The position numbers and the translations under genes are program-made. The notes beneath the pieces are model-generated. The model was not told where the DNA came from and ran no database searches. It saw only the letters and a program-made list of their open reading frames with translations. From assembly GCF_001427865.1 (NCBI RefSeq), contig NZ_LMHH01000002.1, positions 267,501 to 331,500 on the forward strand: DNA of 64,000 nucleotides, given 5' to 3'. This document shows positions 35,555 through 42,767 of this stretch, piece after piece; positions within the stretch are counted from its first letter, which is position 1, and the number at the start of each line of letters is the position of its first letter. Source of the DNA: Altererythrobacter sp. Root672. GTDB lineage: Bacteria; Pseudomonadota; Alphaproteobacteria; Sphingomonadales; Sphingomonadaceae.

Positions 35555-36430
35555 TCAGTCCTCTGCCTTTCGCGCCTTCGCGCCGATGTTTTGAGAGGTG
35601 CCGCAACGCTTGCCGATCACGCGCCCTCCCGGCACTATCCGCTCCAGGGCGAATTGGGACGCGGCCTCAGAGCTTGACCCTTTCAGGACGTAAGCAAGCG
35701 CGGCCTCCAGATTGACGGCGTGGAGATCGGGATTACCTGTCTCCAGCCCCAGGCGACCGCCAATCGGTTTGCTGTGGATCACGCGCGCCCGGTATGGTTG
35801 CCCGGTGATCCGGCGAAGCCAGCCCCGTTGCAGAGCCGTAACGACGGGAACGAGATCGGCCGGCACATGAGCCAACAAGTGACAGTGTCCGCCTTTGTTA
35901 TGGCCGTTGGCGGGCACATTTTCATGGGTCCATAGCCATGCCGCGCCGCTGCCATGCCGGGCGAGCGCCTTCGCCATGAGGTCGGTAAAGCGCCCGGTCG
36001 CCTTCGCCATGCCCGCCAAATGCACTCCAGCGGCCTGCCAGTGAACCGAGATCATGCGGTTGAACGGCAGCCCGATTTTTACGGCATGGCGCTCAGCGGC
36101 CTTGAGATTGCCAACCTGAGCGGCTGTCAGGGCATGGCTCTCACGGTCGGCGTGGTTGCGCGCGCCCCCTCTGCCGGTGCCTCCAGCGGAAAGGGCTGCC
36201 ACACCAGAGGTAAAGTAACTAATCGCAAGCGTCGTGCCAGTTCGGACAATCGGCGGATTTGCGAGCGATTGCGGCTGGAGCGGTGCAATTGAAACTTCAC
36301 CAAAAGCCGCTCCCCGGTGAAGTTTCAAAGCACCGCCACGCCGGGCGCAGTTTCGCAGCTTGGGCATGGCGGCAGCGGCAATGGAGGTTTCCACATTCCT
36401 GTGCCCCGGTGCATCGGGATGGGTGCTCAT
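35555..36430 (-). CDS. Putative HUH-type replication/relaxase-like protein of the island
   Basis: A 291-residue protein. Residues 181-190 read GHCHLLAHVP, a His-hydrophobic-His pattern as in the metal site of HUH endonucleases, and YVLKG at 247-251 resembles the catalytic Tyr with downstream Lys of rolling-circle Rep proteins. Between them lies a basic helix (ALQRGWLRRITGQPYRARV). The N-terminal part (1-120) is Ala/Arg-rich. If the assignment holds it would nick the element for replication or mobilisation. The motif spacing is plausible but not diagnostic. It overlaps the upstream gene by four bases. Confidence 0.55.
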   Translation of the reverse strand: MSTHPDAPGHRNVETSIAAAAMPKLRNCARRGGALKLHRGAAFGEVSIAPLQPQSLANPPIVRTGTTLAISYFTSGVAALSAGGTGRGGARNHADRESHALTAAQVGNLKAAERHAVKIGLPFNRMISVHWQAAGVHLAGMAKATGRFTDLMAKALARHGSGAAWLWTHENVPANGHNKGGHCHLLAHVPADLVPVVTALQRGWLRRITGQPYRARVIHSKPIGGRLGLETGNPDLHAVNLEAALAYVLKGSSSEAASQFALERIVPGGRVIGKRCGTSQNIGAKARKAED

Positions 36431-36630
36431 GCCGCGCCTCCCTCTGCCATGAGGGGCAAGCCAGCACGCTCCAGCAACTTGCGCAGCCAGCCGGCCTGCG
36501 CTTCGCTCATGGGCGTGGGATCGACGGCAAGCTGGCCAAGGAATTGCCCGGCCTTGCGGCTGAGCCGGTGATTGCCGTTCAGCAACGCAAGCGCCGCCTG
36601 TCGGTGATCGGGAAAGGGCCTGTCAGTCAT
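36427..36630 (-). CDS. Small island protein, unknown function
   Basis: A 67-residue protein starting MTDRPFPDHRQAALALLNGN and containing LSRKAGQFLGQLAVDPTPMS. It overlaps the HUH gene by four bases and the preceding small gene by eight, which supports its being translated. The open frame extends upstream to 36756, but the overlap geometry and the ATG at 36630 argue for the short version. No family assigned. Confidence 0.65.
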   Translation of the reverse strand: MTDRPFPDHRQAALALLNGNHRLSRKAGQFLGQLAVDPTPMSEAQAGWLRKLLERAGLPLMAEGGAA

Positions 36631-36811
36631 GGCAGCCCTCCCCAAAGCAGAGCCGCGCCATATCCTGCGCCATCCAAGGCGACAGGAAGAAGCGGGCCGC
36701 AAGCATTTGCGCCCGCCAGTCCGATCCGGTAGAGGGGTAATGCAACCAGCCGCCAAGTTGATTGCGTGAGACGCCGGGCTGCACCCCGGCGTTTCGCATT
36801 TGTGCTGTCAT
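36623..36811 (-). CDS. Small island protein, unknown function
   Basis: A 62-residue protein (MTAQMRNAGVQPGVSRNQLG, then a Trp-rich middle and LARFF-type helix, ending CFGEGCHD). Placement between the AlpA-like gene (three-base gap) and the 67-residue gene (eight-base overlap) supports it. An alternative frame of similar length overlaps it, but has poorer codon character. Function unknown. Confidence 0.55.
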   Translation of the reverse strand: MTAQMRNAGVQPGVSRNQLGGWLHYPSTGSDWRAQMLAARFFLSPWMAQDMARLCFGEGCHD

Positions 36812-36814
36812 CGC

Positions 36815-37000
36815 TCATGCTCCCGCCTGATAGGTCGGGAGGCTGGCCAGATAGGCTTCGAGGTCGGCAAACGAGATCAACGTGCGCCGCCCGGCCTTGC
36901 GAGCCTTTAGATCGCCGCGCTTCAACGCTTCATAGATCGAGGTGCGCGACATGCCCGAAAACTGCACGGCCTCGGGCAAGGTGCCGTATGCTTTTGTCAT
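36815..37000 (-). CDS. AlpA-like excisionase/regulator (helix-turn-helix)
   Basis: A 61-residue winged helix-turn-helix protein of the MerR/AlpA excisionase type. PEAVQFSGMSRTSIYEALKR is the recognition helix pair and GDLKARKAGRRTLISFADLE the wing with the conserved RRT-I element. Such proteins control excision or the element's own operon. The ATG at 37000 is preferred to the upstream extension to 37051. It heads the leftward mobile-core operon. A Gly-rich hairpin (GGGGGG with CCCCC, about 37098-37115) lies between this gene and the upstream one. Confidence 0.82.
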   Translation of the reverse strand: MTKAYGTLPEAVQFSGMSRTSIYEALKRGDLKARKAGRRTLISFADLEAYLASLPTYQAGA

Positions 37001-37119
37001 GGGAGTTGTCCCTTGCTGTCCGCCGCGACAAGTGCGGCCACGCAGGGACATGCCGCTAATCAGCTGGCGAAAATGGGGGTTCTTCTCTGCCCCAATCGGG
37101 GGGAGTTATGCCCCCACAA

Positions 37120-37881
37120 CTAAAGTCCGGGAATAACGCCCGCAGCAAATTCTGCCGGGTGCTGCCGGTGCAGTTGGCAAGCCGCCTTCACAACTTCTGT
37201 CAGGTTGGCGGTTTCCGGCGCGCCGAAAGCCAGTGTCACCATGCGGCCATAGAAGTCCATGAACGGCGTTTGCGCCCGAATGCGGGCGTCAGTTGGGAAG
37301 TTGTTTGCAGATACCGGTTGGCCAAATGCGGCCTCATAGATCGTGGCTAGGTATTGACCGCGCTCCACTCTAAGCCGCTTTTCCTCCGATAGCCGCCATG
37401 GGCCACGCTGGCTAGCAGTAGTCCTGGCCGCTTCCGACATGAAGTTGGCCAGCCAATCCAGTTCCGCAACGGCAACCTTGAAGCGATGGTAATCGGAAGG
37501 TTCGCCTATAACAATGCCCCCGCCAAGGTCGGTCCCGCCTTCGCCGTTCCACTGGTGCCAAGCATGATCCCAAAGCCGGGACTCGGCAGCAACATCGCAC
37601 TGGAATAGCTCCAGCCAAGTTGACCCTGCTAAGCCTGCCAGCCGCCCTAGCTCGGAGCGAATATCGGCGTTTGAAGTCCGCTTCGGGCCGTTGCTGACGT
37701 CTCGAATGGAGATCGCAAGCGAGCGCCTTACCGCCAACGCCAGCCAATCCATATCTTTGCCCGGCGCGAGCGACACTGCGAAGCCGTCTAATGCGCTAGT
37801 GACGGTTTCCATCGTCACAGCCCCAAGCATGTGATCCCTGCCGATGAAGGCGGCAAATTCGGCATCGTCGGCAAAGGTCAT
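37120..37881 (-). CDS. Island protein of unknown function, 253 residues
   Basis: A soluble 253-residue protein, no signal or membrane helix. It begins MTFADDAEFAAFIGRDHML and contains two helical regions (about 40-75 and 130-175) separated by a loop with HAWHQWNGEGGTDLGGG. The C terminus is AACQLHRQHPAEFAAGVIPGL. It overlaps the upstream gene by four bases. I recognise no family. It is likely part of the element's regulatory or defence-neutral gene set. Confidence 0.65.
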   Translation of the reverse strand: MTFADDAEFAAFIGRDHMLGAVTMETVTSALDGFAVSLAPGKDMDWLALAVRRSLAISIRDVSNGPKRTSNADIRSELGRLAGLAGSTWLELFQCDVAAESRLWDHAWHQWNGEGGTDLGGGIVIGEPSDYHRFKVAVAELDWLANFMSEAARTTASQRGPWRLSEEKRLRVERGQYLATIYEAAFGQPVSANNFPTDARIRAQTPFMDFYGRMVTLAFGAPETANLTEVVKAACQLHRQHPAEFAAGVIPGL

Positions 37882-38114
37882 TCCTGCCCCCGTAGGCTTT
37901 CCAGATAGGCGTCAACCACCACGCGCTTCCACTCGGGCGCAGCGTCATAGATCGCCTTGAAATGCTCGTATTCGGCCATCGCTCGATGTGCCACCCACAT
38001 GTCTTCCGCGATCCCCAGCGCGTCTGCGCGGCTGGCGCACCAGTGGCGGGGATCCTCATGCCCCATACGCCGCGCCACGGCATACCAGCGGGTGCGATGG
38101 CGCACCTTCACCAA
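37878..38114 (-). CDS. Small island protein, unknown function
   Basis: A 78-residue protein, rich in His and Trp at the start (MVKVRHRTRWYAVARRMGHE) and helical afterwards (EYEHFKAIYDAAPEWKRVVV). Coupled by a four-base overlap with the downstream 253-residue gene. The integrase stop is 75 bases upstream. Function not inferred. Confidence 0.6.
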   Translation of the reverse strand: MVKVRHRTRWYAVARRMGHEDPRHWCASRADALGIAEDMWVAHRAMAEYEHFKAIYDAAPEWKRVVVDAYLESLRGQE

Positions 38115-38188
38115 ATTCCGCTCGCTTTCGACCCTGACAATCCAGCGATCCTTGACCGCGAAGGGAAAGACTGTGGCGCCGCTATCGC

Positions 38189-39433
38189 TTATGCCGCCGC
38201 TCCCCGGATTGGCGTAACCTTCGCTCCAGCCGCACTACCGCTGGTGCAATAGGTTGCCCAATCGGCCATGAGCCGCCGTCGCTTGTCGAATAGATCGCCG
38301 CGCCGGTAAGCCGCTTCGGACTTGTTGCCGATCACATGGGCCAGAGCCATTTCGCAGACTTCATGGGCATAACCGGTGCATTCCGCAGCCCAATCGCGGA
38401 AGCCCGAACGGAAGCCGTGAACGGTGCATTCCAGCTTCATGCGGCGAAGCAACATGGACATAGCCATCGTGGACAGCTTGCCGCCCTTGTCAGATTGAAA
38501 CAGCCAATCGTTCTCGAAGAGCGTCAACGACTTCAAAATTTCAACCGAGCGCGGCGACAGGGGAATGCGATGTTCCTTACCCGCCTTCATGCGGGACGCT
38601 GGCACGGCCCAGATTGCCTTTTCCAAATCGACTTCGGCCCAAGTTGCCCCCAGCACCTCGCTGGTGCGCGTGGCCGTGAGAATGACAAACTCCAGCGCCA
38701 GCGCCGCCATTGCCTCACGTTCGCGCAACTTCGCCATGAACGCCGGGATAGCCTCATAGGACATGGCCTTGTGATGGCCGCGCGTGAGCCGGGAACGGGG
38801 CGGCAGGATTTGCGCGATATGGCCGCGCCAGCGAGCCGGATTTTCGCCCTCCCTGTATCCGCGCGCCTTTGCGGCATCGAGCACGGTTTCAATCCGCCCT
38901 CGGATACGGCTGGCAGTTTCGGGTTTGTCCTGCCAGATCGGCTCAAGGACTTTCAGGACATGCGCCGTGGCAATGTCGGCAACCGGCAATTCGCCCATAA
39001 CGGGATAGACGTAGCTGGCCAGCGTGTTGCGCCATTGCTGCCGGTGCTTATCATTGCGCCAGCTTGCCTCATTTGCGTCGATATACGTCTCTGCCACGGC
39101 TTTGAACGTCATTCCGGCTATCGCTGCCGCCTGAGCCGCCGCAAGCGCGTCTGAGGCTTCGCGCTGGCGTTCTTCTAGCGGATCAATCCCGCCCTTGACC
39201 TTGAGCCGCAATGCGGATGCGAGATCGCGGGCAGTAGCAAGGCTAATGCCGCCCCGTCCCGCCGCGCCCAAGCCAATATCCCGCGACCTGCCCTTGAGCA
39301 TAAAGCGATAGACCCAGGACCGCGCGCCAGTTTCCTTCACCAGCAAATGCAGCCCCGCACCATCGGCATGGCGTCCGGCCTTCGCATTCTTCACCCCCAA
39401 CGGCGTTAAGGCGTTGCTCAGCTTGCGGGGCAT
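38189..39433 (-). CDS. int: Tyrosine recombinase (island integrase)
   Basis: A 414-residue P4-type integrase with an N-terminal arm-binding DUF4102 domain (about 10-95), a core-binding SAM-like domain (about 105-205) and a C-terminal catalytic domain. Catalytic residues are Arg256 (TATRTSEV), His339 and Arg342 (HGFRSGFR), His366 and Tyr376 (AHVIGNKSEAAYRRGD). It is expected to integrate the element at the tRNA-Ser site. It starts 166 bases from the right attachment repeat and reads inward. The catalytic set is complete, so the enzyme looks functional. Confidence 0.95.
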   Translation of the reverse strand: MPRKLSNALTPLGVKNAKAGRHADGAGLHLLVKETGARSWVYRFMLKGRSRDIGLGAAGRGGISLATARDLASALRLKVKGGIDPLEERQREASDALAAAQAAAIAGMTFKAVAETYIDANEASWRNDKHRQQWRNTLASYVYPVMGELPVADIATAHVLKVLEPIWQDKPETASRIRGRIETVLDAAKARGYREGENPARWRGHIAQILPPRSRLTRGHHKAMSYEAIPAFMAKLREREAMAALALEFVILTATRTSEVLGATWAEVDLEKAIWAVPASRMKAGKEHRIPLSPRSVEILKSLTLFENDWLFQSDKGGKLSTMAMSMLLRRMKLECTVHGFRSGFRDWAAECTGYAHEVCEMALAHVIGNKSEAAYRRGDLFDKRRRLMADWATYCTSGSAAGAKVTPIRGAAA

Positions 39434-39590
39434 TGCGTCGCGTCTCCGTTCCCAAATCCGTTCCCCGACAATAAGCCGGTTTTATGGGAACGCAATCGGA
39501 CAGCACTGGACGCTGGGAAAAGTCGATTGGTGCAAAAGTGCCTGATTTACTGCGCTCAATCGACTGAAACGGACGGATTCGGACAATAGT

Positions 39591-39613
39591 TTGGCGGACT
39601 CCGTCTCCGCCAA
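39591..39613. repeat. attR: tRNA-Ser remnant inside a palindrome
   Basis: TTGGCGGA (39591-39598) and TCCGCCAA (39606-39613) are perfect inverted 8-mers around CTCCGTC. The 14-bp attachment core (39599-39612) occupies the centre and right arm. The palindrome may be the recombinase core site or may arise by chance at the junction. Confidence 0.75.
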
Positions 39614-39658
39614 TTCCTGACCGCTGCCAAACGGCCAGGACCGGCCCTCCCGCTCAGC

Positions 39659-41881
39659 TCAGAAGTTGAACGAGGCCTCCGCGCCATAGACCCGCGGGCG
39701 CGCCTTGAACACGAAGCCTCCAGGCGAAAACTCGGCGTTGTACTCTTCGTTGAAGAGGTTCTTGGCGAAAACGAACATGCCCCAGCGGCCTCCGTCCACC
39801 CCGGCCCGAGCATCGACAAGGTCGATCGGGTCGCGCACGGTCGAGTTCGGCACATCCCACCAGGTCTTGCCCGTGCGGCGGTAATCGACGCGCAGCAGCC
39901 CATCGAGCGTGTCGGTGAGCTGCGGGGTCCACTGCGCCCCGAGGTTGATCGTCGAACGCGAGATCAGCGGCAGCTCGTTGCCGACGAAGGCAGGGTCGGG
40001 GAACTCCTTGATGTCGCTCCACGTCATGCCGAGTGCGGCGTTGAACTGGAGGTCGGGCGCGGGGCGAATGAACGCTTCGAGTTCGAAGCCGTCGATGCGC
40101 GCCTTGGGCACATTGCCGAGGTTCTGCGTCGAGTTGGCGGCGAGGAACACGAAGAAATAGCTGTTCTTCGTCTCGGTCGTGAACACCGCGCCGTTCAAGG
40201 TCAGGACGTTGTCGAACAGCCGGCTCTTGATGCCGGCTTCGAAAGTCTCGGCGACTTCGGCCTGGAAGATGTCACCAACTCCGACGATGCCATTGGCGGC
40301 GGCGACCCCGCCGACCCCCGTCTGGTTGAAGCCGCCGCTACGGAAGCCCTTCGAATAGCCGCCGTAGAGCGTGATGTCGTCGGTTGGCATGTAGGTCAGC
40401 GTCAGCTTGGGCTGCCATGCGTCGAAGGTCTCTTCGCGCACTTCGCCGGTGGTGCCGTTGGGCTGGCCGGGGCCGTTCATGAACCCGGCCGGGGTGAGCG
40501 TGGTGTTCTCGCGATGGTCGCGATCGTAGCGCAAGGAGGCATCGACGCGGATCTGGTCGGAGAACTCGTAACCGATATTGCCGAAGCCGGCCCAGGCGAA
40601 GTTGTCCTGCGAATCCGCCAGGTAGGAGAACTGCGGATTGGCTGGGTTGGTGCTCGGGGTGCGATAGACCGGGAATACGCCCTGGCCAGTATCGATCATG
40701 TTGCCTGTCGAGATGAAGCGGTCGGTCGAGATCAGGTAACCGCCGACCATCCAGAACAGCTTCTGGTCGTCGGGCGACTGGATGCGCAGCTCCTGGCTTA
40801 GCGCCTCGACGTCGAGGAACTGGCTCTGGTTGAGATCGAAGCCGTTGCCGGGGCCGAAAATAGCTTCGAACAAGTTGAAGAAGAACGATTCGGGGATCGG
40901 CAGGAAGTCGAACGCATCGCCGGTGAGAATCTCGCTCACGGTGTCGTAAGAAGTGATCGAGGTCGCGGTGAAGTGCTCGCCTTCGTAGGAGATCTTGGCG
41001 GCGACGTTGTAGATGTCGCGGTCGTTCTGCCCGGCGTTGTTGACCCGAACCGGAAGGCTGGTGTCGTTCACGTCGGTCACGATGTTGAAATAGAGCGCCT
41101 GGGTGCGCAGCAGGTCCATCGAACCGCGCAAGTCGACTTCCCAGCCGCTGCCGAGGTCGAACAGCAGGTTCCCGCGCAGGGCGATGTTCTTGTACGGGTC
41201 GGCGTCTTCGCCAAGGTAGGTGTTGGGAATGAATCCGTCGGTATCGTAGTACTGGCCGGCAAGGCGGAACTTGACCGCCTCGGTGCCGAGCGGGCCGCTG
41301 ACTCCACCGCGCACGTACCAGCCGAAGCCGTTGTCGACGCCCGCGGTAACCTTGCCTTCGAAATCGTCGGTCGGCTGCTTGGTCTGGATGATGATCGCGC
41401 CGCCGATGGCGTTGCGGCCATAGAGGCCACCCTGCGGCCCCCTGAGAACCTCGATCTGCTGGATGTCGAACAGATCCTGGTTGAACTGCGCCGGGTTTAC
41501 CTGTTGCACGCCGTCGACGACCACCGCCACCGAAGGCTCGCTGTTGCGCGCCTGGGTGATGCCACGGATGACAATGAAGGCGTTGCCCGCGTTCTGCGTC
41601 TCGATGAGATTCACGTTCGGCGTCAGGCTGATGAAGTCGATCGGCCGCGTGATGCGGGCGTTCTCGATAGTGTCTTGCGAGAACGCTGTTATCGCGGCGG
41701 GGGTGTTCTGCAACTCTTCGGTGCGACGCAGACCGGTGACGACAATCGTATTCCCCGCGGCACTCTCGCCCTGGGCAGGTGCCTCCGCCGCCGGTTCCTG
41801 TGCCAAGGCGGGTGACGCCGCCGTGATGCTCGCAAGCGCCAGCGCGCAGCAAGAAGTCGTTCGCAGATAGCGGTGCGTCAT
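39659..41881 (-). CDS. TonB-dependent outer-membrane receptor
   Basis: A 740-residue receptor with a signal peptide (ending ALAQEP), a plug domain opening near NTIVVTGLRRTEELQNTP and the IEVLRGPQGGLYGRNAIGGA loop, and a 22-strand barrel ending in SFNF. Long loops contain the FSDQIRVDASLRYDRDHREN element. The TonB box is not certain; the ligand could be a siderophore, vitamin B12, saccharide or aromatic compound. Near the C terminus the GMTWSDIKEFPDPAFVGNEL segment follows the usual pattern. It lies outside the island, 46 bases from attR, so it may belong to the host chromosome. Confidence 0.93.
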   Translation of the reverse strand: MTHRYLRTTSCCALALASITAASPALAQEPAAEAPAQGESAAGNTIVVTGLRRTEELQNTPAAITAFSQDTIENARITRPIDFISLTPNVNLIETQNAGNAFIVIRGITQARNSEPSVAVVVDGVQQVNPAQFNQDLFDIQQIEVLRGPQGGLYGRNAIGGAIIIQTKQPTDDFEGKVTAGVDNGFGWYVRGGVSGPLGTEAVKFRLAGQYYDTDGFIPNTYLGEDADPYKNIALRGNLLFDLGSGWEVDLRGSMDLLRTQALYFNIVTDVNDTSLPVRVNNAGQNDRDIYNVAAKISYEGEHFTATSITSYDTVSEILTGDAFDFLPIPESFFFNLFEAIFGPGNGFDLNQSQFLDVEALSQELRIQSPDDQKLFWMVGGYLISTDRFISTGNMIDTGQGVFPVYRTPSTNPANPQFSYLADSQDNFAWAGFGNIGYEFSDQIRVDASLRYDRDHRENTTLTPAGFMNGPGQPNGTTGEVREETFDAWQPKLTLTYMPTDDITLYGGYSKGFRSGGFNQTGVGGVAAANGIVGVGDIFQAEVAETFEAGIKSRLFDNVLTLNGAVFTTETKNSYFFVFLAANSTQNLGNVPKARIDGFELEAFIRPAPDLQFNAALGMTWSDIKEFPDPAFVGNELPLISRSTINLGAQWTPQLTDTLDGLLRVDYRRTGKTWWDVPNSTVRDPIDLVDARAGVDGGRWGMFVFAKNLFNEEYNAEFSPGGFVFKARPRVYGAEASFNF

Positions 41882-42217
41882 GAGCCCCTCCCCATCTCTT
41901 TTATTATCTGCTGGTTATAGCAGAACCGAGCGGTGCAGGGAATAATTCAGCAAACCGCACGTCTCACGCCGACATACACTGCCATTTAGACGGCTCGCAG
42001 TTACTCGCTCCGAGCGGGCATTCGAATTCGTCTTTGAAATACGAATGTTCATGCTTCGGCGATGTCGGGAACGTCGTTCTGCGAGACGTCGACCTTCACC
42101 AATTTCGATTTGGTGCATTTTTCACGGCTTTTTCACGGACGACCAACGACCCGGCTCACGTACCTCGGGGCATCTAGCTCGTGTCGGCAAAACCGCCGGC
42201 ACAAGTGGAGACCGAAC
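41882..42217. other. Divergent intergenic region, TonB receptor / urcA
   Basis: 336 bases with no gene. It should contain promoters for both directions. Besides the palindrome at 41907-41924 there is a weak hairpin (CACCAA 42097-42102 with TTGGTG 42110-42115, then CATTTTT) that might attenuate or terminate. Confidence 0.65.
41907..41924. promoter_or_regulatory. Palindromic operator candidate upstream of the TonB receptor
   Basis: TCTGCT-GGTTAT-AGCAGA, a perfect 6-bp dyad with 6-bp spacer, about 25 bases before the receptor start. It could be a binding site for a repressor of the receptor; no regulator gene in the window is clearly linked to it. Confidence 0.35.
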
Positions 42218-42601
42218 ATGACCAATACCAATCACAAGTCCGCCCTGCCGGCTATCGCTTTTGCTCTGGCCGCGCTCGTTCAAACCGTTCCTTCAGTGGC
42301 GTCAGCCCGCGAGCAAGGCCGCAGCATCCCCGTCCAGTACGGCGATCTCGACCTGACCACGCCCGTCGGCATCAAGACGCTCGATCGTCGCCTTGACCGC
42401 GCAGTGCGCCGTGTTTGCGGTGATCACACCTACCAGAGCCTGCAGCAGGAGGCCGGTGTGGTGCGGTGCGAGGAACAGACCTGGAACCACATTCAGGGTC
42501 AGCGCCAGGTTGCGATCAACAAGGCCACCGACCGCCGTAACGGCAACGCCTTGGCTCAGCGCTCTACGTACGAACTACCGGTGGTTGCCTCTGCGAAGTA
42601 A
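42218..42601 (+). CDS. UrcA family protein
   Basis: A 127-residue secreted protein with a signal peptide (about 1-30, ending ASARE) and the UrcA signature: VQYGDLDLTTPVGIKTLDRR, followed by RAVRRVCGDHTYQSLQQ and a second Cys (VRCEEQTW). Two conserved cysteines probably form a disulfide. UrcA proteins are abundant in Sphingomonadales and Caulobacterales but their function is unknown. The ATG at 42218 gives the right signal sequence; the frame extends upstream. A strong hairpin follows. Confidence 0.85.
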   Translation: MTNTNHKSALPAIAFALAALVQTVPSVASAREQGRSIPVQYGDLDLTTPVGIKTLDRRLDRAVRRVCGDHTYQSLQQEAGVVRCEEQTWNHIQGQRQVAINKATDRRNGNALAQRSTYELPVVASAK

Positions 42602-42626
42602 CCGCTCATGACCATCATGCTATTAC

Positions 42627-42651
42627 GGGGGCACTGCGGCGCGGTGCCCCC
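42627..42651 (+). terminator. Rho-independent-like terminator after urcA
   Basis: Perfect 8-bp stem GGGGGCAC (42627-42634) and GTGCCCCC (42644-42651) with a nine-base loop, 25 bases after the urcA stop. The following T-run is weak (GCTTGCTTTCT), so termination may be partial. Confidence 0.6.
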
Positions 42652-42767
42652 AGCTTGCTTTCTGGCCAGAGGAACGGCAAGCTTCGACAATTCGGTGAAG
42701 CCTGGCGCGTGGGGCTGTAATCCGCGCTGGTGCTCCAAGCATTTCGCTCCGTCATGGCGAGTGTGTC

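Larger units (their letters stand above)
22145..39612. mobile_element. Genomic island integrated in tRNA-Ser(GCT), about 17.5 kb
   Basis: The boundaries are the last 14 bases of the tRNA gene (22145-22158) and an identical 14-mer at 39599-39612. A tyrosine integrase of the island type reads inward from the right end (39433 to 38189). Next to it lie an AlpA-like regulator, a putative HUH replication protein and several short unknown genes that form one leftward operon. The left two thirds carry cargo: a DyP-peroxidase operon, a large autotransporter, a secreted TonB-C-like protein and scattered palindromic repeats. No conjugation genes were recognised in it, so if mobile it would be a mobilisable or integrative element rather than a full ICE. 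Confidence 0.82.

Noticed and set aside
39599-39612. Second tRNA-Ser gene at the right end of the island
   Set aside because: Only the last 14 bases of the tRNA are present. No D arm, anticodon arm or T arm precedes them, so this is an attachment-site remnant.
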